The notes under the pieces were generated by a model. It saw nothing but the letters and a program-made list of their open reading frames with translations. It was not told where the DNA came from and made no database searches. A program made the translations under genes and the position numbers. A stretch of DNA of 64,000 bases, from the NCBI GenBank assembly GCA_039995105.1, contig CP146203.1, positions 3,465,543 to 3,529,542 on the forward strand, read 5' to 3'. Source of the stretch: Jonesiaceae bacterium BS-20. GTDB taxonomy: Bacteria; Actinomycetota; Actinomycetes; Actinomycetales; Cellulomonadaceae. Below are positions 15,627 to 24,200 of this stretch, piece by piece. The stretch's first letter is position 1. Every line of letters starts with the position of its first letter.

Positions 15627-16633
15627 CATTGCATGTTGTTCTAGGGCCTCCGGCAGCCGGTAAGTCGACGTTCGTTCAAGCAAATTGTGGGGAAGAGGAC
15701 CTCGTTGTTGATTATGACTTGATCGCCCAAGCGCTTGGGTCGCCGACGTCCCATGATCCACCAGCCGGTATTGCTGAAGCGGCCCGCAAGGCCCGTTGGG
15801 CGGCCATTAACGTCGCTTTGGATGAAGATCTTGACGTTGATGCTTGGGTGATCCATTCATGGCCTAGTGAGGCACAGATGAAACGTTATGAGGACGCTGG
15901 TGCCGAGGTACACACGATTGATCCTGGGCTTGAAACAGTACTTGCCCAAGCAGAAGCCGATGAACGGCCCGCGGCCACGATCGAGCTGATCCATAAGTGG
16001 TACGAGCAGAAAGAAGAAGGTATGAAAACACTTGATCTGCAAGTCGGATCAGTCATTCGCAAAACCATGAACGCGGAAGTTTCCAAGGTTTCGTCCGAGG
16101 GTAATGGCAGTTTTGAAGCGCTGGTTGCGGTGTTCGGGAATCGAGATTCCTACTGGGACGTGGTCATGCCAGGAGCATTCGAAGAGACGTTGAAATCAGC
16201 GGCCGACTTCCCCTGTTTGTGGGCTCACCAGTTCAATGATGAGACCGCTATTATTGGCCGATTCACTGCTGAAGAAACCAAGGATGGCTTGCTGGTCAAG
16301 GCAGGTTTTCTCGATACGGAGCGCGCTCAGCGGATCCGGCATCTGATGCAAGAAGGCCTGATACGTGAATTCTCCTGGTCAGGAAAAATCCGCGAGGGCG
16401 CGTGGGTGCATCCGGAAGACGGTGATGAGTATTACGAGATCCGCAAGGTTGATTTGTGGGAAGCCGGCCCTTGCTTCAAAGGTGCTAATGACGCTACTGA
16501 ACTGATTGGTGTTAAGAGCACGCCACCACGAAAAACTTCACCAGTTGAAGAACCAAAACTAAAGGCCTCTCCGGAGGCCTTTAGTGTTTCACCTTCCCTG
16601 AAAGCGCGGCTCGCGCTTTCTGTCATTCCCTAA
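15623..16633 (+). CDS. P-loop domain fused to HK97-type prohead protease
   Basis: 336 residues. Residues 1-130 are a P-loop kinase-like domain with GPPAAGKST at 8-16 and a VVDYDLIAQALG segment. Residues 133-300 are a U35-type prohead protease (MKTLDLQVGSVIRK, FGNRDSYWDVVMPGAF, WAHQFND with the catalytic His, FSWSGKI with the Ser). An internal ATG at 16021 follows an AGAAGAAGG sequence and would give the protease alone. The C-terminal tail is encoded by two perfect hairpins. The protease matures the capsid. Confidence 0.85.
   Translation: MTLHVVLGPPAAGKSTFVQANCGEEDLVVDYDLIAQALGSPTSHDPPAGIAEAARKARWAAINVALDEDLDVDAWVIHSWPSEAQMKRYEDAGAEVHTIDPGLETVLAQAEADERPAATIELIHKWYEQKEEGMKTLDLQVGSVIRKTMNAEVSKVSSEGNGSFEALVAVFGNRDSYWDVVMPGAFEETLKSAADFPCLWAHQFNDETAIIGRFTAEETKDGLLVKAGFLDTERAQRIRHLMQEGLIREFSWSGKIREGAWVHPEDGDEYYEIRKVDLWEAGPCFKGANDATELIGVKSTPPRKTSPVEEPKLKASPEAFSVSPSLKARLALSVIP
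16559..16620 (+). promoter_or_regulatory. Two tandem hairpins at the end of the protease gene
   Basis: CTAAAGGCCTC (16559-16569) pairs with GAGGCCTTTAG (16574-16584) around a TCCG tetraloop. GAAAGCGCG (16600-16608) pairs with CGCGCTTTC (16612-16620). Both lie inside the coding frame, just before the capsid gene. They could modulate transcription or protect the mRNA end so that capsid message is in excess. Confidence 0.5.
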
Positions 16634-16648
16634 GAAAGGAAGCGTCTC

Positions 16649-17863
16649 ATGGATACGCTATTGCAGGAACGCGAGCAGCTGGATCAGGAACGCCTGACCC
16701 TCCTCGCGAAGACCGAAACCCCGGATTTCACCGAAGCCGATGCCACTCGCGCAAACGAGGTCATCATGCGGATGGGAGAAATCACCAACATTGTTGAGAA
16801 GCGAGATAACGCTTCAAAGGCACTGCGCGCTGCCGGGCTGGGGCAACCCGTTGCTGACAAGACCCAAGATGATGAAGTCATTAAACGGTTCATCGGTGGT
16901 CTTGGTGAACGATTTGTTCAGTCCGATGCTTACAAAGCATTCATGGAGCAAAACCCTCTCGGCCGCGACGGCAAGCCAGTAGCGATTAAGAGCGACTTGC
17001 TTGGTGGCTGGGTAGCCAAAGCTGAGGATGACCCGGACCCGCTGAGCACTGCTGCTGGCGGCGCAATCGTCTATGACCGCATGCAAGGGATCGTAGATCT
17101 TACCTATGGCAAGAAGCCTAAGCTGCTCGACTTCATCACCAAAGGTAAGACCAAGAGCTCGTATCTCGAGTACCGCCAGCTGCTACAGGTCGCAGCTGCA
17201 GCAGCCGTTGTGAAAGAAGGCGAGACTAAGCCGCTTTCCGAGCTGACAACCGGTACCGCCAACGCGGCCGCACACGTAGTTGCAGACGGTATCAAGGTCA
17301 CCAATCAAGAACTTGCAGATGACGGCGTGCTCGTAGCGCTGCTGAACTCGATCTTGGCCCGAAACCTTTGGAACAAACTCGAAGATCTCGTTTTGAACGG
17401 GACCGGCACGAACGAGCCTCGCGGGATCTTGAACACCACCGGGGTGTTGAACCAAGCGTTTGATACCAACATTGTGAAAACGATTCGCCGCGCTATTACA
17501 CACTTGGAAGACACCTCGAATACTGAGGCAAGCTTGGTACTGCTGAACCCACGTGACGCCGAAGAATTAGACCTCCTCCAGGATGACCAAGGCCGCTATT
17601 ACTCCAACGGTCCTTTCGGATCTGGCCCAAGTACGATCTGGGGCATCCCACGCGCGACCTCGTCCAAGATCACGCGCGGTACGGCGCTGCTCGGTGATCT
17701 GGCTTCAGTACACCTGCTCGAGCGTGATGGCCTGAAGATCGAGGCGTTCAACCAGAACGAGGATGACGCTCGTAACAACCTCACCTACATCCGTGCTGAA
17801 GCACGTGAACTCCTCCTTATCCGTGAGCCTGCCCGGCTCCTTGTAGCAACGATCGCGGAGTGA
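16649..17863 (+). CDS. HK97-type major capsid protein
   Basis: 404 residues. The N-terminal about 110 residues are helical and charged (the delta scaffold region, residues 1-65 coiled coil), ending near a likely protease site. The HK97 fold follows: VVKEGETKPLSELTT, NQELADD, LVLNGTGTNEPRGILN and a C-terminal LTYIRAEARELLLIREPARL. It builds the capsid shell and is placed directly after the protease, as expected. Confidence 0.95.
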   Translation: MDTLLQEREQLDQERLTLLAKTETPDFTEADATRANEVIMRMGEITNIVEKRDNASKALRAAGLGQPVADKTQDDEVIKRFIGGLGERFVQSDAYKAFMEQNPLGRDGKPVAIKSDLLGGWVAKAEDDPDPLSTAAGGAIVYDRMQGIVDLTYGKKPKLLDFITKGKTKSSYLEYRQLLQVAAAAAVVKEGETKPLSELTTGTANAAAHVVADGIKVTNQELADDGVLVALLNSILARNLWNKLEDLVLNGTGTNEPRGILNTTGVLNQAFDTNIVKTIRRAITHLEDTSNTEASLVLLNPRDAEELDLLQDDQGRYYSNGPFGSGPSTIWGIPRATSSKITRGTALLGDLASVHLLERDGLKIEAFNQNEDDARNNLTYIRAEARELLLIREPARLLVATIAE

Positions 17864-17868
17864 TCCAA

Positions 17869-18105
17869 ATGAGCGAGAACATGATTATTCGAAATGGCAT
17901 TCGCTACCGCGAGGAAGATGCCATCAAGCTCGGCTTCATCAAGCCAGGTGAGGTCGCCCCAACCACCAATACCGAGGCGGAAGCGGAGGCTGCTGCTGAG
18001 CAGGCTAAGGCGGAAGCGGAGGCTGCTGCTGAGCAGGCTAAGGCGGAAGCGGAGGCTGCTGCTGAGCAGGCTAAGAAGGCTACCGCCAAGAAGTCCACTA
18101 AGTAG
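17869..18105 (+). CDS. Small capsid-associated protein with 11-residue helical repeats
   Basis: 78 residues from the ATG at 17869 (a GTG at 17860 overlaps the capsid stop). The first 35 residues (NMIIRNGIRYREEDAIKLGF) resemble small proteins after capsid genes. The rest is three perfect copies of AEAEAAAEQAK, then a Lys-rich end. Eleven-residue periodicity fits a long alpha helix or right-handed coiled coil. Possibly a capsid decoration or connector helper; function unknown. Confidence 0.6.
   Translation: MSENMIIRNGIRYREEDAIKLGFIKPGEVAPTTNTEAEAEAAAEQAKAEAEAAAEQAKAEAEAAAEQAKKATAKKSTK
17977..18075 (+). repeat. Three perfect 33-bp tandem repeats in coding sequence
   Basis: Units at 17977-18009, 18010-18042 and 18043-18075 are identical at DNA level, each encoding 11 residues. 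Identity at synonymous sites points to recent expansion, so copy number is likely variable. Confidence 0.95.
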
Positions 18106-18120
18106 TAGGAGGGGCCGGTC

Positions 18121-18663
18121 GTGAGTGAATTTGGGGACTTTCTCGCCCATCCAGCAGATCTTGCTGTCAAGACCGGCACACCTGCCACTGATCCGCGTCT
18201 CCTGCTCGCGTTACAACGAGCAGGAGACCGGTTTGAAGGCAAGATCAGTTACAAAATCAACCTGGTCACCGATGATGTTGTCCTTCTATCCGGTGATGGT
18301 TCTCGTCACCTGTTCCTACCTGCTAGGCCGGTAGTTGGGACACCAACAGTAAAAATCGCTGGCACCCCAACGACCGCGTTCGAAGTCGCAAGAAACAACA
18401 GTATCCTGCGGCACGCAACCGGCTGGCCAGACGGTTTAGACAACATCGAGGTGACGTTCTCCCATGGTTGGGAGATACCACCAGCAGATATCCAAGACGC
18501 CGTACTGGAACAGGCCGAAACAATCTTCCTCGTCACCGTGGGGATTCAATCGCGTACTGCCGGCAGTGAATCGATTACCACCTCGGCGCTCGCAGCTATT
18601 GGGGTAACGCAAAAATGGACCGACGCGGTCGAGAAGTATGCGCTGTACGGCGGTGACACATGA
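18121..18663 (+). CDS. Head-tail connector (adaptor) protein
   Basis: 180 residues starting at GTG 18121 with AGGAGGGG upstream. The helical N-terminus (DFLAHPADLAVKTG, PRLLLALQRAGDRFEG) and later helices (PADIQDAVLEQAETIFL) match gp6-like adaptors of HK97-type phages in position and size. It sits below the portal to start the neck. Confidence 0.75.
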   Translation: MSEFGDFLAHPADLAVKTGTPATDPRLLLALQRAGDRFEGKISYKINLVTDDVVLLSGDGSRHLFLPARPVVGTPTVKIAGTPTTAFEVARNNSILRHATGWPDGLDNIEVTFSHGWEIPPADIQDAVLEQAETIFLVTVGIQSRTAGSESITTSALAAIGVTQKWTDAVEKYALYGGDT

Positions 18664-18998
18664 TCACGGATCTGCTACACCATGAAACCCTGAGCGTTCT
18701 CGTGGTTACCGAGGCGGTCCTCCCTGACAGCGCTGGTGAAGTAGTAGCAACTACGACTGAGCAGCCGTGGGGGCCGTGCAACGTGCAGCGCAAGTCTTCC
18801 TCGGAATCCCAGCAACGCGGCGAAGAAACCGTCATCCGGCTTCGAGTGTCAGGGCCTCTTGCACTTTGGATTACCTCGGCCGAGAAGATCATTCGCCGTG
18901 GCATTACCTATTACGTGGAGGGCGAGCCAGCCCACTTTGAAGGTGGGGTACTCGACCACACCGAGGTCGATCTTGTCACGTGGAAGGGGGCACGGTAA
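18660..18998 (+). CDS. Head-completion/stopper protein
   Basis: 112 residues, beta-rich, overlapping both neighbours by 1-4 bases. Size, order and strand-rich sequence (IRLRVSGPLALWITSAEKIIRRGITYYVEGEP) are those of head-closure stoppers that follow the adaptor in siphoviruses. Identity is by position more than sequence. Confidence 0.6.
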   Translation: MITDLLHHETLSVLVVTEAVLPDSAGEVVATTTEQPWGPCNVQRKSSSESQQRGEETVIRLRVSGPLALWITSAEKIIRRGITYYVEGEPAHFEGGVLDHTEVDLVTWKGAR

Positions 18999-19306
18999 TG
19001 GCTGAAATAAAGATCACCAGCGCGACATTTGACCAGGCATTCAAACATCCCGAAGTGAAGAAAGCACTTGCACGCCGGGCCGCGATCATGCTGCCGCGGG
19101 CTAAACAGCAAGCGGCTAAGGCAGGCCGCGTACAGCTGGCTAAAGCGCTGCGAGTTGAATCTGGTACTCGCCCTGGCACGAAATCTAGCCGGGGCATTAA
19201 ACGGCCCTTCGCAAGGCTCATGGCAACATATCCAGAGGAAGCTCGCAAGGCTGATGCTGGGTCGAAAACCACCGCCAGAATGATCATGCGAAGAGCAGCC
19301 AGATGA
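18998..19306 (+). CDS. Neck protein, HK97 gp10-like
   Basis: 102 residues from the ATG at 18998, overlapping the preceding TAA. Basic and helical with an Ala/Lys/Arg-rich body and a C-terminal basic tail. It occupies the slot between stopper and tail terminator, usually filled by a small neck protein. Weak sequence evidence. Confidence 0.55.
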   Translation: MAEIKITSATFDQAFKHPEVKKALARRAAIMLPRAKQQAAKAGRVQLAKALRVESGTRPGTKSSRGIKRPFARLMATYPEEARKADAGSKTTARMIMRRAAR

Positions 19307-19698
19307 CCCAACAATTACGTTGGCCCAACATCGAAGCCGCATTGGTCGCATATTTCAGCGCTGCACTTGCTATTCCAGTATTCACAACCACTGGAACCGA
19401 AACCGCAAGCACACATGACCGCTTCCTCAAGATAGAGCGGTCAGGAACTTCCAGCCTCTGGATCTCCAAACACATGGACATCTCAATATCCGTGATCACC
19501 CACGACCGCAGCAGCATGTGGGACCTCGTCGCAGACACCGAGAGCACACTGGAATCCCTCAACCCGGGCCAAGCAGGCCCCATCTACATCGACGAAGTAG
19601 AAGAAATCTTCGGCTTCGCATACGACCCAGCAGATGACCCGGCACTACGCCAAGCATCCGCAATTTTCTCACTCACGCTACGCCCAAATCAAGGCTAG
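19303..19698 (+). CDS. Tail terminator protein
   Basis: 131 residues, overlapping the previous gene by four bases. WPNIEAALVAYFSAAL at the N-terminus, then HMDISISVITHDRSSMWDLVADTESTLES and a beta-rich end fit tail-terminator folds. It caps the tail tube and joins it to the neck. Codons are strongly C/A-ending to its very end. Confidence 0.7.
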   Translation: MTQQLRWPNIEAALVAYFSAALAIPVFTTTGTETASTHDRFLKIERSGTSSLWISKHMDISISVITHDRSSMWDLVADTESTLESLNPGQAGPIYIDEVEEIFGFAYDPADDPALRQASAIFSLTLRPNQG

Positions 19699-19745
19699 CA
19701 ACCTAACCCGGCCGCGCTCGCGGCCACGAAGATAGGAGCAGTATC

Positions 19746-20366
19746 ATGGCTGAATTTTTCAGTGACCTGCTTGAGACTGATTCCGGTCTCGTACGCAAGT
19801 GGGGACGCCAATTGGTGGCGGTTCAGGATTATTCCGAAGCTGTGCCAGAGCAGTTTTTTGATGAAACCGGTCTGCCTGTTTTGCCTTCGACGGCTAAGCA
19901 GCTTGGGTTTATCACGACCGAGGGATCAACGGCGGCCCAGGCAGTCTCTGCGACGCCAACGAATATGCTGCAGATCTTGCAACCGGTTCGTAATGATTTG
20001 GAGAGCAAGGAAAAGACTTACGCGATGGCGTTTGGTGAAGGGTCGAACGCTTATGTTTGGGGAGTTTATAACGGTCAGAAAGTCGCTGACTTTCCGGCTT
20101 CGCCTGGTGGGGCTTTTCTCTTTTCTGGTGGTGAGCCAGAGTTCCCGCTGTACCGGTTGTGGTTGATCGCTGCTGATGGGGTAGGTGCCAATGCCCGTTA
20201 CCGGATCGAGTATGCGCCGGCTGCTCAGGTCACGGCTACGACTGACCGTACTTTGGCGCGAAGCAACCCTGAAACGCTTGGCTTTACGTTCTCTTGCAAC
20301 TGGGATACGGCAGAAGATACCGATTTGATGGTGATGGAGAACGGCCCTGGCTTGATTGAGCCGTAA
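19746..20366 (+). CDS. Major tail (tube) protein
   Basis: 206 residues, a single beta-rich domain with typical tail-tube traits (LLQIL, TYAMAFGEGSNAYVWGVYNG, FTFSCNWDTAEDTDLM). It is the first gene after a switch to G/T-rich DNA at 19714-19723 and is followed by a strong terminator, consistent with separate high-level expression. Forms the tail tube. Confidence 0.85.
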   Translation: MAEFFSDLLETDSGLVRKWGRQLVAVQDYSEAVPEQFFDETGLPVLPSTAKQLGFITTEGSTAAQAVSATPTNMLQILQPVRNDLESKEKTYAMAFGEGSNAYVWGVYNGQKVADFPASPGGAFLFSGGEPEFPLYRLWLIAADGVGANARYRIEYAPAAQVTATTDRTLARSNPETLGFTFSCNWDTAEDTDLMVMENGPGLIEP

Positions 20367-20380
20367 TTCCTCGAATCTAG

Positions 20381-20423
20381 CCTGTCTGTGCCCTCTTGGG
20401 AGTGGGGCACAGGCAGGCTTTTT
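20381..20423 (+). terminator. Strong rho-independent terminator after the tail tube gene
   Basis: CCTGTCTGTGCCC (20381-20393) pairs with GGGCACAGGCAGG (20405-20417; one mismatch), followed by CTTTTT. It would reduce transcription into the chaperone and tape-measure genes. Confidence 0.8.
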
Positions 20424-20456
20424 ACTCCCTTACTCCCGATGATTGGAGCCATAACA

Positions 20457-20825
20457 ATGGCAAAACGTACGAAGCGAGCCCTGCAGCGGATCCGCGTGGA
20501 TCAATTCGAGCAGCAGATCGCTGAAGAAGTCCTGAACCCGGACAGCCTGTATACGTTTGAACTCTCTAAGGAAGATTCAGTCACGGTATACGTGCCAATT
20601 GACTTGCTGGAGCAGAAAGAAATCGGAGAAAAACTCGAGGAGGTAGGCGACGACCTTGATGCAGGTGCTCTCGTGATTTTCGCGAACAATCCTGAAGTGT
20701 CTGCTGAAGAACAGCTCGCGCTTTGGAAAAAACATGGCAAATCGCTTTCATTACTGATCCGCATGTATGCGATGGTCAACCGTGATGTGAATGAGCGCTT
20801 GGGGGAATTGAAGCCCAAGAGCTAG
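20457..20825 (+). CDS. Tail assembly chaperone (short, gpG-like)
   Basis: 122 residues from the ATG at 20457. Acidic helical protein (DDLDAGALVIFANNPEVSAEEQ) located between tail tube and tape measure, where siphoviruses encode the gpG/gpGT chaperone pair. A slippery GGGGGAA lies at 20801-20807, just before the stop. The product folds around the tape measure during tail assembly. Confidence 0.85.
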   Translation: MAKRTKRALQRIRVDQFEQQIAEEVLNPDSLYTFELSKEDSVTVYVPIDLLEQKEIGEKLEEVGDDLDAGALVIFANNPEVSAEEQLALWKKHGKSLSLLIRMYAMVNRDVNERLGELKPKS

Positions 20826-21238
20826 CGCAGCTGCTTGGGCCTGAACCTGAGGCGATGGAAGCCTCCTTGATGCAGGTCTATGCACCGCGTGATCCGCTAC
20901 GAGAGTATCTTCGCGGCAAGATCACGCTACGCAAGCTACGCGTGATGATCGAAGGCATCCCATTAACCCCGGCTACACCGATTGGCCGCGTCGTGAACGG
21001 GCCTTGGGGAGACCAGGAACGTTTGTTCCACGCGATTGCGTCTGAGATGCGCCTGCAGCGCATCAGTTTTTACAACGTTCACAGGGCTGAAGGTTCCCAG
21101 ATGGAATCCTTTACCGAGTTCCCGGTCCCAGACCTCACCGAGTACCAAATTGAAGCCAAAAAGGCCCAGCAAAGTGCTGGGCCTTCGGCATATCAAGCAC
21201 AAGTAGAAAGTGACCTTCTACGGGTCCTCAACCGATAA
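20801..21238 (+). CDS. Tail chaperone extension made by -1 frameshift (gpT-like part)
   Basis: The frame containing 20855-21238 is in -1 relative to the upstream chaperone. The two frames overlap openly only between 20795 and 20825, and the only slippery site there is GGGGGAA at 20801-20807 (P-site Gly codon re-pairs on GGG). The fusion reads through IEAQELAQLLGPEPEAM into MEASLMQVYAPRDPLREYL. No good independent start is seen. Length of the extension is about 145 residues. Confidence 0.8.
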   Translation, partial: GGIEAQELAQLLGPEPEAMEASLMQVYAPRDPLREYLRGKITLRKLRVMIEGIPLTPATPIGRVVNGPWGDQERLFHAIASEMRLQRISFYNVHRAEGSQMESFTEFPVPDLTEYQIEAKKAQQSAGPSAYQAQVESDLLRVLNR

Positions 21239-21251
21239 GGCAGGAGGAACC

Positions 21252-24200
21252 GTGGCTGGTGATTCAATTTGGCTTGATGTCCTGCCGTCGCTTAAAGGGT
21301 TTGGGCAAGCCCTAGTAAGTGGGACCAAAAAGGCGGGGTCAGATGCTGGCAAAAGCACTGGCTCCGCCTGGTCGCAGGCATTCAAAACCGCAGCAGGTGA
21401 CGGCGGCGCAAAAGCCGCTACAGATGCACTGATCGAACAAGAAACCCGAGCCAAAAAAGCCGTCAAAGACGCGGTCAGAGAAATCTCCCAAGCTCGCTCG
21501 CAGCAGAAGGAAGCCAGCGCTCGGGTGGTGCTTGCGGAAGAGAAACTTTCTGACACCGTCGCCAAATATGGTCCCGATTCAGCTCAGGCTGAGGCCGCTA
21601 CGCTACGGCTTGAGGCAGCGCGTGAGAAGCAGGCCGGCGCGACATATCGTGCTGAAGCGGCTGAAATTCAGATCCGTGAAGCTTCGAACGCGGCGAAGGT
21701 CGCCTCTGAGCAGCTTGCGGATGCTCAAGGCGAATTGAATGATGAGACGGGCAAAGCACCATCCCTGTGGGCTCGGGCGAAAGAGTCAATGAAATCTGCC
21801 ACCGAAGAAGGGGGTAGGGCAGAAAAGGTTTGGGGCTTCGTCAAAGACGGCTTCAAAAATGCTGGTAAGGCCGTTGGTGTTGGTATCGCCGCTGTCGGGG
21901 CCGGGATCGTTGCAATTGGTGCCAAGGGTATCCATGGTGGCCTGCAGCGTGCAATGAATATCGAAGATGCCCAGGCATCTTTGCGGGGCCTTGGTCATGA
22001 TGTCGATTCCATTGGTCAGATCATGGATAACGCCATGGCCTCGGTCAAAGGAACGTCCTTTGGTCTCGGTGATGCGGCCACGATCGCTTCAACCGCGGTA
22101 GCCGCTGGTATTAAACCAGGCGAAGAACTCGAACGCACATTGCGCCTGACGGCGAATACTGCCGCGCTCGCACGAACCGGTCTTGATGACATGGGTTCGA
22201 TCCTCAACAAGGTCTGGACCAACGGGAAAGTCTCGACCCAGGAACTAAACCAGATCGCTGACCGTGGCATCCCGATCTGGACGAACCTCGCAGAACACTA
22301 CGGCGTATCGGGTAGTGAACTGCAAAAAATGGTTTCCTCTGGAAAGGTCTCAGCAACGGAGTTCGCAGACGTTCTAGAAAACACGGTTGGTAATGCGGCC
22401 GAGGAAATGGGTAATACCACCCGCGGTGCTTGGGCCAACATGATGGCCGCCCTGTCTCGTGGTGGAGAGAAGTTCCTTTCCAACGTGTTCCCAATGTTCA
22501 AGGATGGGTTCACTGGACTAACCGAGTTGCTTGATGAAATAGGCCCGATCGTTGAAGAGGCCGGCAAGACCGTTGGCAAATGGATTAACGACAACGTTGT
22601 GCCTGCGCTAAAAGCAGCAGGCAAGTGGGTCAAAGAATCACTGATCCCAGCAATCCAAAACCTGATCGGCTGGGTCCGCGATGACCTAGCACCGATTCTA
22701 GAAAAAGTATTCAAATCCATTGGCACCTTCATCAAAGAAGACGCCTTACCTGCCCTGCAATCTGTCGGTGCATTTATCACGGATGAAGCGATACCAGCAC
22801 TGAAAGACCTCGGTGGCTGGCTAAAAGACAACAAGGACTGGCTACTCGCAATCGCAGTCGGTGTTGGCTCTGTCGCCGCAGCCTGGGGCCTTTGGCAAGT
22901 TGCGCTGACCGCCTGGGAAATCGCCACCAAGATCGGCACAGGCGTACAAGCAGCGTTCAACGCGGTCATGAACGCGAACCCGATCATGTTAGTCGTCACA
23001 GCAGTAGGCGCGCTGGTAGCAGGCTTGGTCTACTTCTTCACCCAGACCGAAACCGGCAAAGAGATCTGGGCCAAATTTACGGGTTTCCTTAGCGACGCTT
23101 GGGATTCTGTGACAGGCGCTCTCACCGTTGCGTGGGAAGCCGTGCAAACAGGTCTCAAAGCCGGCTGGGACTTCATCTACGCCTACATCATCACCCCATA
23201 CGTCGAGTACTGGAAATTCGTCGGCTCCATCTTCAACGCAGTAAAAGACGGCATCGTCAAAGCCTGGGACCTCATGAAAACCGGCCTAAAAATCGGCTGG
23301 GACTGGATCAAAGACAAAGTATTTGAACCAATCAAATCCGGAGCCCAATGGGTGGGGGACAAATTCGTCCTCCTCAAAGACAACGCGCTCGCGGCTTGGG
23401 ATCGGATGAAGTCGAATCTCAAGGCGGGTTGGGATTGGATTTCTGACAAGGTCTTTGGCCCGATGAAGACGGGTGTTGAGGCAATCGGTACGGTTTTTGA
23501 TAAAACCAAGGACTTTATCGGCACAGCCTGGGACAAGATCAAGGCTGTGGCCGCAAAGCCGGTCAACTTCATCATCGAGACGGTCTACACCAAGGGCATC
23601 AAGAACGTTTGGGACAAGATCGCGGGCAAGATCGGGCTCAAGCTCGATCTACCCACGGTCCCTGCTATCAAAATGGCCACCGGTGGTGTGCTTCCTGGGT
23701 ACACCCCAGGTAAAGACGTACACCACTTCGATAGCCCCACCGCAGGCCGGCTAAGCCTGTCTGGTGGGGAAGCTATCATGCGGCCGGAATTCACACGTGC
23801 AATGGGTGGCGAGGCGGGGATTCACCGCCTGAATGCGCTGGCTCGTGCTGGGCAACTTGAAAGCCAAGCATTCGCCGGCGGTGGCGTCTGGGACCGAGTG
23901 AAGTCCGGCGCTAAGGGGGCTTGGAACTGGACGAAGGGCGCGGCCGGGGCTACTTGGGACTGGACCAAAAACACTGCGGAGTCTGTGGCCAACTTTGTCA
24001 GCGATCCGATCTCAGCGATTGCTGAGCTGATCGGGAAGCCGGTCAATGACTTCTTGAAGACGATGGCACCAGGATTCGTGGGCGATGTGCTAAAGCAGGT
24101 GCCGGGAAAATTCTTGGATGGCTTCGGTACTTGGGCGAAAGAGAAACTCTTTGGCCGCGAGACCGAGGGCGGGGGCGGCTCTGGTGGGCCGGCTACTCCG

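Noticed and set aside
22298..22999. Minus-strand 233-codon frame inside the tape measure gene
   Set aside because: Antisense of a clear tape measure region, Ser/Pro/Thr-rich composition typical of shadows.
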